A DNA stretch of 64,000 bases from Fallopia convolvulus (taxonomy: Eukaryota; Streptophyta; Magnoliopsida; Caryophyllales; Polygonaceae): contig OZ024734.1 in NCBI GenBank assembly GCA_964016875.1, positions 50,264,622-50,328,621 of the forward strand, read 5' to 3'. Positions within the stretch are counted from its first letter, which is position 1; every line of letters begins with the position of its first letter. Made by a program: the position numbers and the translations under genes. Below are positions 21,625-32,502 of the stretch, in pieces. The notes below the pieces were generated by a model. That model saw nothing but the letters and a program-made list of their open reading frames with translations. It did no database searches and was not told the origin of the DNA.

Positions 21625-21828
21625 TTTACCCCCTTAAACTTGGTTTATGGAGCACAAGTCTGCTTCCTCCTATACCAATGCAAATCATCCGAATTTTTTA
21701 TCCAGCAAAATCTCAATATTGGCCTTCTGAATGAAACATCCCTTGCGCTCAACTTTGGATCAAATGTTGAGGTTCGAACCTTTTTCTCTCTTGGTGTTAG
21801 AGACTTGAATACGTTCTTCTTAACGTTG

Positions 21829-22362
21829 TCAGAAAAAATCGGATTTGATCAGCCAACCGTTCGCCTTGACACAAGTGAGATAGTCATCGGTCTTGTTAAT
21901 CGGGAGATCCTCGGCATTTGCCTCCGCTTCTCTGGTAGCCGGGAGATCATCGCTGGCCTTTGCAAAAGATTGGTTCACTGCTGCGCTCGACACCGTGAGA
22001 TCATCGAACTTCTGGTTAACCTCCACTTTCTCTTCAATCGCCGTTTGGGGCTTCTCACGCATAGCCTGCGCCATTTGAGACTGCCTCCGATCAACATTCA
22101 CATTCAACAATTTCAATTCTTGATGAAATCGTAGAAACCAAAAGTGTTGGCCATTATAGGCAATTTGTGTCTTGAGATATGCGCCCCAGATCCAACACCG
22201 CCAGGCGTTCCCTAACGTACTCGTTGACCCGCCGTTAACGTGGTGGTCTTCACCGCCGAGGTACCGTTGTCGGCCGTTTGTCGCTTGTCGCGTCAGAGAG
22301 GTTGAAACGACGGGTCGACTCTCCTTCCCAATTTGTTCGTCTTTCTGTCCTAACTTCCCCAC
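21829..22362 (-). CDS. Internal reading frame of the small LTR element, unknown product
   Basis: A 177-codon frame occupies most of the 767-bp internal region, starting about 15 bases after the primer-binding site in element sense. It is hydrophilic, with two Lys/Glu/Ala-rich helical stretches (QSQMAQAMREKPQTAIEEKV and a later ATREAEANAEDL). There is no zinc knuckle, protease or capsid motif that I can recognise. It may be a remnant of a gag N-terminus or merely open by chance. Position argues for element origin, not for a host gene. Confidence 0.35.
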   Translation of the reverse strand: MGKLGQKDEQIGKESRPVVSTSLTRQATNGRQRYLGGEDHHVNGGSTSTLGNAWRCWIWGAYLKTQIAYNGQHFWFLRFHQELKLLNVNVDRRQSQMAQAMREKPQTAIEEKVEVNQKFDDLTVSSAAVNQSFAKASDDLPATREAEANAEDLPINKTDDYLTCVKANGWLIKSDFF

Positions 22363-22377
22363 GATCGTTTCTGGATC

Positions 22378-22390
22378 GCTCTGATACCAA
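22378..22390 (-). other. Primer-binding site (initiator tRNA-Met)
   Basis: Minus strand TTGGTATCAGAGC directly after the 5' LTR, complementary to the 3' end of plant initiator tRNA-Met. Confidence 0.9.
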
Positions 22391-22391
22391 T

Positions 22392-22742
22392 TGTTGAAAA
22401 CTCAAACCCGGAAATTCGATTAACACAATTCCAATGTTCAGTTTTTCTCGTACAACACACAAATTACCTTTATGTGTGTTTACACAGGCATTACGTTCGC
22501 CTATAACTATCCGGGAGACATTACCTTCGCTCCCGTTTCAATTTCGGAACAATACCTTCGTTTCAATCACTCCGAGGCAAATCCTTTGCCCTATACACAT
22601 ATATATACAAATAACTATCAACCGCCAATAACCGCTTTGGACGACGGTTACATAACTATCCAATAATAACATTTGCATAAATCAGTAAATTAATAAACTT
22701 AATTAATAAATCTAATTACCTAAACCAAGTTTAATCCCAACC
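22392..22742 (-). repeat. 5' LTR of the small LTR element
   Basis: 351 bp, same as 21274-21624. The final base is C where the partner has A, so the usual terminal CA has mutated; the following GTATA fixes the boundary. Confidence 0.9.
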
Positions 22743-22747
22743 GTATA

Positions 22748-24777
22748 TATTTACAATATTGCTCAGTAAGCATGTAAATTGGCCTCTTTTATTTTTTCTT
22801 AAAATACAAACTCAGAAAACCAAAAGTTTTGTATCTTTTAAATATTGCTAATATATTATGTTTGGTTGACTATTTTTAGTGCTTTGTCCAAGTTTGACAA
22901 TAGTGCAGCTGATGTTGGCTTGGGATTTCTGCGTTGGTTGTTTTCTTATATTCTATATATCGACATTTATTCCATCTTAAGAATTATGATCATCCTTCTT
23001 GTTAAAATGCAAGTTCTGTCATTTGCTTTTACGTGAAATATTATGAGAAATTCTCTTAAAGTGATGTCATGAAGTTGAACTACAAAAATTAACTCCTGCA
23101 CAGGGATATTGGGTAGGTACCTTCATCTATCTCTGATGAATACGATACTTGTGTTGTCCCTTGAGAGAGAGTAGTGTATGATTATTATTAGTATAAGTAT
23201 ATATTTGTTGAATTTTAAACTCTGAACCTAATTCTTACAGGATAGGTTGAAACTTGTGTATGCTAATTTTACATTTAACTCTTAATTAGGATAACTGCTA
23301 TGAACTCAAGGACACTGATTATGGTGCTGCAGTGGGTTAATTTTAGGAATTTACTTGAATGACCCACTGGGTCACTAACCCATATCTACTTTTAGTAAAC
23401 ATTGAATTGATAAAAAGTAAAAAGTAAAAAGCAGAAATTTAATGAAGATTAATAAATGAGTATTTGAGGGTAGACACATACTTGTTTAATTACTCCTTAA
23501 TTTAAATATGTTCCGTTAATTTTCTATCTTCCTTAACTTAATCATATCTATCTTTGTTAATTTAAATATTTTCCATTAATTTTCTTATATGATCCCAGTT
23601 AAAAGTTTAAATCGTTAAATTAGATGATTTTAAATTTATTTGGGTGTCAATTATCCTTATCAATATAATTTTCTTATATATATGAGATTCTACTTTGGTG
23701 GTAAATTTGAAATTTATGAACTAGCCAGTAAATCCCACAAACTAGATAAACCGACTTGTGTCGATCAACCCGACTCAATGGAAGGGGGAATAGTGAAATT
23801 TGGGTTTTCACCCAAATGAAAGGGTGGAAGCGAGAATTAAATATGAGACCTTCAAACATTCAAATGCATCCTACCCCTAGACCACCCTATATGAAACATA
23901 TAATTTTCTTCGGATTTTCTAATATGTGCCATGGGCACATAATAAGAATTCTAATCTTGATAAATTTTGATATTGTTTGTTAATTTTGATTTTTTTAAAA
24001 GGGGTATTTAAATCTATTTAGGAAATAGTTTTGAAATAATTTCCAAAACTAGTATTGTTATTGTGTGTACATGGACACATTAGCCAAACCCAATTTTCTT
24101 ATATGATCTCAATTGAATTGTAAGAAAAAAGTCATAAAAACATATACCACTTGCTATGTTACAAAAAAAACATGAAAGGGAGAAAAAAATTATATAAAAC
24201 ATTTTAGAGAAAGATAGAAATGAATTAGATAAAGATAAAAATTTAAAATCATCAAGTGATCAATATTGTGACACCATTGTAGATACTCTTAAAAATTATC
24301 ATTAGTATATTATTAATTTCTCTAATATTATTTATTAATTAAAAAAAATTGATAAAGATTTGACTGTGCAATATTAAACAACTTTATATTTATAATATTC
24401 AACTTGAAAATAAATGTTTTTCTTACGATCTTATCAAATAGCAAAACCATTTACAACATAAACTTACCTATCCTTATAATATGAACTCATATATTTCTAA
24501 TGGAAAAAAAACTTTTCAAATTATGTAGGTGGAAAAATATTACTAAACACAATTTTATTTGTAAATTGTGTACTCAAAACTATTAATAAACACAATCTTT
24601 TCAAAACTATTAAATAGTACTTTAGCAATATATCGAAATTTATTTTTTTGGACACAAGGGATTATTAAGTCATTAAGCCATACCTATTTCTAATCAACAT
24701 TGAATTAAGTTAAAATCTATAGGGTATGGTTCTGGTGAGAACCACTCTTGTGGTAAGGACTAGGCTTAAAATGATTA
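22748..24777. other. AT-rich sequence, no gene supported
   Basis: Several 60-75 codon frames occur without domains. Phrases at 22860-22940 read like a short hydrophobic exon but have no clear splice pair. At 23920-23945 and 24068-24080 similar phrases about a cacat/ggacacat core recur, typical of old repeats. Nothing can be named. Confidence 0.4.
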
Positions 24778-25165
24778 TAGAGCTGTCAAAAGCTGATCCG
24801 ACCCGCAAATCCGACCCGAACCGCCCGAAAATCTTAGGGTCAAGACCCGAAAATTTGAACACGAAACCTGAAGTGAACCGAAACCCAATAGACCCGCAAC
24901 CCGTTGGGTTGAAACCCGAAACCCGTTGGTTGACCGATTATGTATATTTATAAAATGTATAAAATTTCTTATTTAATTAAAAATCTATTTTAAAAATCAC
25001 AAAAAATGCTATGTTTTTGGCCCGCCGGTCAACCCAACCCGCCCGAAAACCCGCATCGTCCCGACCCAGTTTAACCTGTGACCCGTAACGACCCGAACCC
25101 GACTCAACTCGAACCCGAAATGACCGAACTCGAACCCGCCCGACCCGACCTGATTGACAGGTCTA
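24778..25165. mobile_element. hAT-like MITE rich in CCCGAACC units
   Basis: The left end TAGAGCTGTCAA matches the reverse complement of the right end, TAGACCTGTCAA. The interior is filled with acccgaacccg-type units on one strand and has an AT-rich centre. It resembles the element at 147-874 in architecture but not in unit sequence. I could not find a convincing 8-bp duplication, so the class is tentative. The 75-codon frame over it is not a gene. Confidence 0.6.
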
Positions 25166-27120
25166 ATATTGAGGATTAATCTCAACCATTAGATTTACTC
25201 CTTTACTTTGTATTGAATGGTCAATTTTTTTTTCATTTTTTTAGTTTTGTGAAAATCGACTTATATGATAAATGAACTCAAAACACATAAAAATTAAATT
25301 TATTATAGATAAAAAAATAAATTCGTAGAATATGAAAATTGAACTCGTAGAATATGAAAAGATATGTCATTCATTGCAATTCACCCATTTTCTGGGTTAA
25401 TTTTATCCGGTATCCGTCAGGTGTTGTTGAAATTATCATCCCTAGTTCCAGCTTGTTTTTTTTTCAAATGCAATAAAGCTTATAATTTCAACCTTTTTCC
25501 TTCTTAATTTAATACATTTTATTAATTTGTGTCCGAATTTAATCATGGGTCGGTTTGGTGGTGGACAACCCAACCCATAATAAGAAGCGGGTATGGACAA
25601 TATATCCTTGGCTCGTATAATCAAGTCAAGCCTCACTCGACACGAGATATCTGGACAAAATTTTAAATTTAACCGACTCAAACTCGTAGTTAGAAAAAGT
25701 ATAATCTCTATCTATCCGCCTGTCATGTTTATTTGATATGAAATCATTATATTTAGTCTTATTTCATGTGATTTTCTAATTCATGTGATTTAAAATGTTA
25801 ACTAAACAAGCACTAATTCTTTAAGTCAACAAGTGAATAAATTTTTTAAGTAATTCCTATTTGAATAAGAAGGAAACAAGTAGTTAATCTGCCTTTTGTT
25901 TTATGAAAACAAGATTTCATTTGTTTGAATAATTTTAGAGAATGATGGGAAACAAATAAATTATAAAATTTTCATGATTGTTTAATTTATTAGATATTTT
26001 GAGAGTAAAAAAAATTATTTGACATTTTTTTGGTGGAAAAAATTACTCCCATTTAAACAGTAAAAAAAGCTTAAATAAAAAAAATAAAGTCAACGTAAAA
26101 GTTCAAAATTTTAAATTACGTAAAAGTTGTTTTCGTTTTTTTTATTTTTACAGGGAGTTAATGCTCATCTAGATTTGATCAAAACATTAAGTCATTAACT
26201 ACATTTTATTTTAATTTCTCTTTCCCATTAAATGGAATGGCTTAAAATAGTTGTGGGTTATGACCCATAGGGTCATGGAATCATTCTCCTTAATTTTACT
26301 ACATCAATGGAGACAATTACTTTATTACATACTAGTTGTTGGGAAGGTGAAAGTGTGACTAATTATTATGGTCTTACTACATTGAAGAACGATATTGAAA
26401 GGAATATTGTTACAATATTGAAGGAAGTTGAGAGGCTAAAACACTAAAGGATGGATCTAAAATGATGATCGGAGAAGCTGAAATGTATAAGCCAATTAAT
26501 GCTCTTATTGTTAATAACCTCTTTTGTGATTGTGAGAGGCCATTCGTCGACTATTTAAACACCCGGACATATTCCCCAATGTAATTATTTGTTAGATGTC
26601 TTTTGTATTTGAGAATATTTTTTATTTATTTCAATAATTAATTTGAATTTAAAAGTAGAACATTTATTTGTCTTAAAGGGAGAATTTTTATAGTTGTATA
26701 GATGTGTGTGCATAATCATACTTTACTTTGGTGTCGTGAATGCTGCTTTTAATCACTTTTCACTAATATTGTAACTAAACAGTTGCATTGGTGGGATACA
26801 TCATTGCAGGGAAATTCCTTGGCCTGCCTGTTGTGTTGGTTGCAATAAATATCCATTAATACATTCACAAAAATCGCCGGTATATTTCTCTTTCTCCTTC
26901 TTAAGCCTACTCAAGAGCAGCTAATTATCTTATCATAGCATATATTATGATGTAACTTAGTTTAGTTTTTGATTTTTTGTAATGTTATGTAGTTTTGCTT
27001 ATGATATTCATGCTTACATAGTTACATGACTCAACAATGGTGTGAGTTGCTTGATTTGTGGTTGACTTTGTGGAATATTTTCTTTTGTTTAATTTATATT
27101 GGTAAAGTTAATATCTCAAC
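25166..27120. other. AT-rich sequence, no gene supported
   Basis: Only short frames without domains. Near 26435-26580 a patch of more balanced composition (aagccaattaatgctcttattg to ccggacatattcccc) may be decayed coding sequence, but no frame stays open and I cannot identify it. Confidence 0.4.
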
Positions 27121-27706
27121 TATCTCATCCTTTGCAGTGGTGGCCAGTATAGGGGATAAGTTGAGAGAATCGAGACTGCGCTGGTTTGGACACATACAGA
27201 GGCGAGGGCCTTGGGAGCCAGTCCGTAGGTGCGAGAATATAGACTTGGGAGACTTTCGTAGGGGGAGAGGAAGAACGAAAAAATGTTGGAAAGATAGTAT
27301 AAGACAGGATATCAATCAGTTGGGGATTTCAGCAAATTTGGCAGTGTGTAGGGACAGGTGGAGGGAGAGGATACGAGTAGCAGACGTCAACTAGTGGCCT
27401 GGACAGACGGTTCCGCTTGGTTTTGGTTTATCGTCGCTTTGGTTTCTCGTTCCTTATGCTTGCTTCTGTGTTTTGTGTTCGTTTTGGTTTTCGTCTTTTC
27501 CTTTTGTTCTGTCTTTGTGCATTTCTTGTTTGGTTTTGCTTTCGCTCTCTGCTTGTTTCAACTGTCGTGGGTTTTAAGTCTCGTTGGGTCTCTCGGTTGC
27601 ACCTCCGCAGCTTTAAGCCAGGGGTGCCCCCATCTTGACCTCCCAAATACTCCCTCGTGGAATACCTAACTGGGTCAATGTTGTTATTGTATCTCATTCT
27701 TCGCAG
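27121..27706 (+). mobile_element. 5'-truncated RTE-type LINE with 17-bp target duplication
   Basis: TATCTCATCCTTTGCAG (27121-27137) and TATCTCATTCTTCGCAG (27690-27706) match at 15 of 17 positions and flank 27138-27689. The insert begins inside the end of the LINE ORF, has an untranslated tail of about 290 bases and ends TTGTTATTG, as plant RTE LINEs do. Severe 5' truncation is normal for target-primed reverse transcription. The duplicated target looks like a 3' splice acceptor (CTTTGCAG), so the insertion may have hit an intron/exon edge. Confidence 0.85.
27138..27394 (+). pseudogene. C-terminal fragment of a LINE ORF2
   Basis: The frame carries the closing segment of RTE-type LINE proteins: KLRESRLRWFGHIQRR, then RRGRGRTKKCWKDSI and DRWRERIRVAD before the stop. 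The reverse-transcriptase core and endonuclease are absent because of 5' truncation. The upstream 37 codons of the same open frame are target sequence, not LINE. It cannot encode a working enzyme. Confidence 0.9.
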
Positions 27707-28057
27707 GTTTCATGTGGTGGTCATTTTGTTTCCCTTGTTGGCATAACTTTAGTAATTTTTGGCAGTGAATGATTTGCATGGGATGAAATTGGTACAATGT
27801 AAGCTGCTTCATTTTATTTGGACCAGCTTCCCATGCCTAGACAAGCTTTTAAGTTATTGGAATTTGTCCTAGCTAAGATCCGATCATGATGTTGCTGTGC
27901 ATGTAATTTATACAAAGGGACCATACTCAAGTTGAATTTTTGAAAAAGATGTAATCGGCCACCAACTAGTTTAGAAAATGAATGCTATATTTTTTTAATA
28001 AAAAAAACTCTAATATCCTAGAAAATGAATGCTATATATTTTTAATAAAAAAAACTC
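27707..28057. repeat. Short direct duplication beside the hairpin row
   Basis: The phrase agaaaatgaatgctatat...ctctaatatcc occurs at about 27974-28019 and again at 28019-28064, a tandem duplication of about 46 bp. The rest is AT-rich with no gene. Confidence 0.65.
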
Positions 28058-28303
28058 TAATATCCCGGGTGTGAATTTTTATACCCGGGATATTAGTGCA
28101 ATTTTTTTTATAAGAGGAAACAACTCTATTATCCCTGACGTGTTTTCAAACATCAGGGATAATAGGTTGGTTCTTTCCTCCAATGAAGCAGGCCTAATAT
28201 CCCTGGCGTGTTTCTATATATCAGGGATATTAGATCTATTATACCCTCAGCATTTATCCCTGCCTTGTTTGGGATATGTTTTAAAAAACGACGGGGATAA
28301 AAT
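28058..28303. repeat. Row of four perfect or near-perfect hairpins
   Basis: Arms of 13 bp (28058-28070 / 28083-28095), 12 bp (28127-28138 / 28153-28164), 11 bp (28195-28205 / 28222-28232) and about 9 bp (28252-28260 / 28294-28303) pair exactly or nearly so. All share TAATATCCC-like arms, and loops 2 and 3 share CGTGTTT. A related palindrome occurs at about 20275-20305. Such rows occur in subterminal regions of some DNA transposons, but no element ends are identified. Confidence 0.8.
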
Positions 28304-28356
28304 GATATTTGTGTATTAGAGCAATTCGATCGTAATGCGTATATATGTTACTTCAA

Positions 28357-28381
28357 TTTCTTTCTTTCTTTCTTTCTTTCT
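28357..28381. repeat. (CTTT)n microsatellite
   Basis: About six CTTT units directly in front of the LTR beginning at 28382. Confidence 0.95.
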
Positions 28382-28735
28382 TGATATGAAATCGTATGGA
28401 TCTCATACCGAATTCAATGAACAAAGTAACCGGGTGCAGGGAAGAAGGATAATAAGGCAGATGCACTTCGGATGTGAATGGCTAAAGCCGGAGATAAAGA
28501 GTGAAGACTGGGTATGGAAGAATTAGGGCTAAACTAATTAATTTCTGATTTCTCATTCATTGCCTCCCAAGAATACAATACATGAGTATATATAATAAAA
28601 TCCTAACCCTAATTAACCCTAACCCTAACGGTTCAACAAACGCGTCCCGAGAAAGAACCGTAAAGAAAACCCGAGAAGAGAAATAAACTCTAATTTATAA
28701 AAATACATTAATAAAATATACTAATTAACGTATCA
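28382..28735 (-). repeat. Left LTR of the deleted Gypsy-like element
   Basis: 354 bp, TG...CA ends. It contains a telomere-like run cctaaccctaattaaccctaaccc at about 28601-28629, also present in the partner LTR at 30899-30930, so these are LTR sequence and not telomeric insertions. Confidence 0.85.
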
Positions 28736-28737
28736 AT

Positions 28738-29488
28738 CACTCGCCCAGTGAGAATCGGCTCGTCCTCGAGGCGGAAATTAGGAGGAGGCTGCGGAAGCGT
28801 CAATAAGTTCCTCCAGGGTCAAACACAAAGGAGTCGATCGATGCAAAGTAGCCGCCAAAATCACAAATCAAAACAACAAAAATACGCTCAGTCTTAGGCA
28901 TATGACGTCTCCACTCAACTGAATACTCAACTAGGGCCGCAACCCTAATTTTTGGAATGGAGTCTTGGCGAGGCGGTGCAACGACGGTCACGTCGAAAAG
29001 AGCCCCGAGAGCGGGCTGGTGTGCCGCGGGTGCGGGCTAGAGGGCCGCGGGTGCGGGCTGGTGGGCGACGGTTGCCGGGGCTTTGGTCGCGGGCGTGGGA
29101 GGTGTTGTCGCGGTCGCGGGGGTCATTGGCGTGGAAGTCGTGCGATCGACGGGCACGACGACTGCTGCTGACTTGGTGGTGATTGGCCGTTGGGGGGCTG
29201 TCGGGCAAAAGAACAATTCTAGTTGACAATAACCGTCGTAGATGCACCTCCCGTACGGAGATTTAATCGCCTTGAGAGCGGAATCATGTGTCTAAAATTG
29301 GATTTGCCAATAAAATTGAGACCCATAACCCACCCTTTGAATGCTTTCCAAGTCTCCAATTGGTGAAAATATTTGATACAACACTTGATCGGAGATTAGA
29401 TAGTATTCACGATGAATTATGACAAGCAGCGTACGATCATCCTCGTTGTTGGCCATGGAAACGCAGAGTCCAGGGATAAAGCACTAAT
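28738..29488 (-). pseudogene. Remnant internal region of the deleted Gypsy-like element
   Basis: Minus-strand frames cover 28945-29247 (Arg/Pro-rich, with repeats of the type RTRGPLARTRG) and 28800-28991. The first is produced by tandem GC-rich units of about 24 bases (gggccgcgggtgcgggctgg-like, 29015-29130) and no domain is recognisable. The last bases before the LTR look like a Gypsy polyprotein end across a frame shift. No working gene is left. Confidence 0.45.
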
Positions 29489-29706
29489 TGATACGAAATC
29501 ATATAGATCTCGTACCGAATTCAATGAATAAAGTAATCGGGTGAAGGGAAGAAGGATATAGTACAAATGCACTTCGGATGTGAATGGCCAAAGCCGGGGA
29601 TAAAGAGTGAAGATTGGATAGGGAAGAATTAGGGCTAAACTAATTAATTTCTAATTTCTCATTCATTGCCTCCCAAAAATACAATACATGAGTATAAATA
29701 ATAAAA
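29489..29706 (-). repeat. Right LTR, first part
   Basis: Matches 28382-28590 and stops at the ATAATAAAA that is duplicated by the nested insertion. Confidence 0.85.
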
Positions 29707-30896
29707 GGTTAAAACATATATAACCCCCTGTACTTGTATAAATTGATAATTTAGACACCTCACCTTTAGTTTGGACCTATTGAACATTTAAACTTAAAAA
29801 TTGTGTTCAATTAAACACCTGATTGATGATTTGTCAAATCGCGTGTAATTCACTTATCTTTGAGAGGGTGAGGTATGTAGTTAAGGATTTTATTATTATT
29901 TTTTATTTTTCTTTATATTTTTTGATTTTCCTTTATTTTCTTCCTCGTTTCCTTTCTTCTACAGCAACCCAAAACCATCTTTCATTTTTTTTGCAAAACA
30001 AAAACCCTCATCTTCATGAATCTGGAAGAAATTAGCTTGGTTTGGTATGACAAATGCTTGCCTTGTTCTCTAAATCCACTGGTTTCTTCATCTAGAAGCT
30101 CGAGCAATATTTTTGAAGCAAGTGATTTTTAATTAATGGTGGAATGGTACAGTGGCCTCTCTTACTCTCTTAGAGGATTTTTTTGCAGAGATTGGGGAGG
30201 CCAAAGCAGATAACTACTGCCATGAAAAGTTTGAATGGAGAAACCCAAAATTTGACCCGATCTCATATGCTCCAGATCCAGGCTCCCCAAGAACAAGACG
30301 AGTTGCTCCCATGGCAGATCTGGCCCGAAATTTGACCAGATGTTGCCCCGGAATTTGACCAAATGTTGCTCCAATGGCGGATCTGGCCTCAATTTGAACG
30401 GATTCCCTCTCAGCACCAAATGAAGGTGCTTTCTGATGGAATACTTCAACAATTGGGCTCGCTGGAACAGGAAATCGAGCCGGTGGACGACAACTGGACA
30501 AGGGCGAAGAGGTCGCTCCAGGTTTGGCCATGTCGAGATCTGAAGGTTCATCATTTCCTTCCGAGAAGACGAGGAAGACCCATCTCGAGGGAACGATGAA
30601 GACCCATCTCGAGGATAAGAAACTTCCGGATCTAAAAAATCATTATTTTAATCAGTTATAATATAAAATTTATTTTCATTAAAAAACAAAAACAATCATG
30701 GCATCCCATGTTGAGCTGACGTGGCAATAAAAATATTACACCTCATCGCGCGTACATAACACTTACCAATGTTTCAGTAATAGATCCGAATTATTAAGTT
30801 TAGGTGTTCAATAGGTCCGAACTAAATGTTGGGTGTTTATCTGACCAATTTACACAAGTACAGGAGGGCTATATATGTTTTGACCCTATAATAAAA
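29698..30896. mobile_element. Nested MULE-like element with 9-bp duplication
   Basis: ATAATAAAA at 29698-29706 and 30888-30896 flanks 29707-30887 (1181 bp), inserted into an LTR whose intact copy shows the empty site. The ends are long inverted repeats: left GGTTAAAACATATATAAC, right (reverse-complemented) GGTCAAAACATATATAGC, with similarity extending about 90 bases. Nine-base duplications and long TIRs indicate a Mutator-like element. Transposase is absent. The interior (about 30150-30610) is less AT-rich and may be captured sequence. Confidence 0.9.
30152..30610 (-). other. Possible captured sequence inside the MULE-like element
   Basis: A patch of balanced composition open on both strands (minus 30162-30554 and 30214-30531; plus 30152-30358). 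It contains near repeats of gatctggcc plus aatttgacc (30317-30330, 30347-30361 and 30379-30396). No domain is recognised. Pack-MULE capture of a host gene piece is possible but unproven. Confidence 0.35.
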
Positions 30897-31013
30897 TTAA
30901 TCCTAACCCTAATTAATCTTAACTCTAACGGTTTAACAAACGCGTCTCGAAAAAAGAAAAACCGATAAGAGAGATAAACTCTAATTTATAAAAATAAATA
31001 AATTAACGTATCA
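30897..31013 (-). repeat. Right LTR, second part
   Basis: Continues the LTR after the nested element and ends AATTAACGTATCA, matching 28615-28735. Confidence 0.85.
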
Positions 31014-31949
31014 TTTTTTTTTGGGTTGAAATTCAAATCCTTTGTATATTAATTAATTAGTACAGTACGGATCGAGTATATGTTAATGTTATCCATCTTC
31101 AATTCGTACGTATACAGTTGGGGCACTCCTGCATGCACATGTAGACTAGTCAGATTAACGTACACTAAAATTATAAGTTAATAATTAGATTTATTTCGAG
31201 ATGGACGTACGAAACGTGTGAATTAATTAACAAAAAAATGTGATATACTATGAGAGATGCTCTTTTCAATGACCCTCCCACGTTCTCTCATGGCCGTCCA
31301 ATGGTTTATGAGGACCCTGTGTAAAAAATTACATAAATTTAAAAACTCCAAAAAATAGCCTTAAATGCACGAGTTTGGTTATACTATAAACGGTTTTTCT
31401 ATTCTAGGCCCTAAGGGCATATGTTAAGAATACTAATAATGGGAACTAAAACCCTAAAAAGAAATTAATAAACTCTATTGAAAAAATAATTAAACCTAAA
31501 TAAATACAATTTTAAGATTCGTTTCCGTTTTTAGTCTCTTAATCTATGCCCTTAAGACATAGGTTAGAAAAATCGTACTATAAATAAAACATAAGAATTT
31601 AAACAAGCGCCGAGTTTTATAATTATTACCATGACTATACGACTAGTTTTGTGATCGTTCAAATATTATGATTTAATTTTTTTGATAGATGTTGTTAAAG
31701 GTAAAAAAATTTAAATAGTATTAAGTTAGATATGTAGTTCTTATATACAAAATAAATGAAAATAAGGGCCCTAAAATATTAAAATTAAACAATAAATATC
31801 TAATTAGATAATAATTTTAATCATTATTTAATAAATAATATTTTAATAATATACTCATTTTTTTATATAAATTAAACATCCAAACATTTACAAAATAAAA
31901 AAAAAGTTTTATATATTGATAAGCTAAAATAGTTGTAACTTGTAAACCT
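31014..31949. other. AT-rich sequence, no gene
   Basis: Contains ggccctaaggg/gggccctaaa words and tgaccctcccacg/gaggaccctg near 31276-31320, which look like pieces of old transposon ends. No element could be delimited. Confidence 0.4.
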
Positions 31950-32130
31950 GTACGTTTTTTTCACTTTGGGAAGGGTGGGGCCTATCACCCATGACTCAAA
32001 GAAAGTGTTCTCTGGAAGGGGTGGGGCCCATGACTCAAAAAAGATTGAATGCCAGGCTGAGATTCGAACGGGGAATCGTAGTAGCACTGCTAAGAGTACT
32101 TAACCAACTGCACCAACAAATAAACATGGA
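31950..32130 (-). mobile_element. tRNA-derived SINE
   Basis: On the minus strand GTGCAGTTGGTTAAG (32099-32113) fits an RNA polymerase III A box and GTTCGAATCTC (32059-32069) a B box, at tRNA-like spacing. A tail with the repeated phrase gactcaa/catgactcaa follows. The head is tRNA-like but the 3' half does not fold as a tRNA, so this is a SINE and not a tRNA gene. Boundaries are approximate. Confidence 0.75.
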
Positions 32131-32502
32131 TAACATTACACGTTTATAATACATACATTTTAAAATTTTTGGGGCCCCGTTTATATGGGGGCCCTGTTCC
32201 GTTGGACTGTTTGCACATGCTCATGGACGGGCCTGCGTTCTCTGTACGTGCCATAACAACCAGCTCACACAGTCACACGTCTTTGCTACTAGATTCGGGT
32301 ATCGTATTCTTTTTCACGACAATCCTCCCTATCTATTATTTGAGCACCAATCTCTTTATAAAAGATTGCGCCACTTGACGTTTTATTTAAGTGCCATCAA
32401 CACAACGTGCAAAACAGGTTTTAAAAACTTCTCTCTTCAGCAGTTAATTCCTCTACTCAACTTTTGGCCTTTTGCTCTACTCCAGTAAAATTGGTCCATT
32501 GA

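Larger units (their letters stand above)
21269..22747 (-). mobile_element. Complete small non-autonomous LTR element with GTATA duplication
   Basis: Two direct repeats of exactly 351 bp (21274-21624 and 22392-22742) begin TGTTGAAAACTC. GTATA flanks both sides at 21269-21273 and 22743-22747. The whole element is 1469 bp. Next to the right LTR lies a primer-binding site on the minus strand (22378-22390), and next to the left LTR a polypurine tract, so the element is transcribed leftwards. LTRs differ at about 13 positions by eye, so it is older than the SIRE copy at 49239. It is larger than classic TRIMs and carries no pol, so it needs enzymes in trans. Confidence 0.9.
28382..31013 (-). mobile_element. 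Internally deleted Gypsy-like LTR element carrying a nested MULE
   Basis: Matching LTRs TGATATGAAATCG...TATCA (28382-28735) and TGATACGAAATC...TATCA (29489-31013, interrupted) enclose only about 750 bp. Next to the right LTR the minus strand reads ATTAGTGCTTTATCC, like the leader of chromovirus-type Gypsy elements. Next to the left LTR a short minus-strand segment (PPNFRLEDEPILTG in one frame) resembles the end of a Gypsy integrase. Everything between has been lost. The flanks TTTCT/TTTTT may be a decayed 5-bp duplication. Confidence 0.75.

Noticed and set aside
27398..27697. Overlapping frames in the LINE 3' end with an Arg/Lys-rich peptide
   Set aside because: They lie in the LINE untranslated tail and have no homology that I recognise.
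28601..28629. Interstitial telomere insertion in the LTR at 28.6 kb
   Set aside because: The same telomere-like run occurs at the same position in the partner LTR (about 30900), so it belongs to the LTR.
31950..32130. Possible tRNA gene on the minus strand
   Set aside because: A and B boxes are present but no acceptor stem or anticodon arm can be formed and a long tail follows; a SINE fits better.
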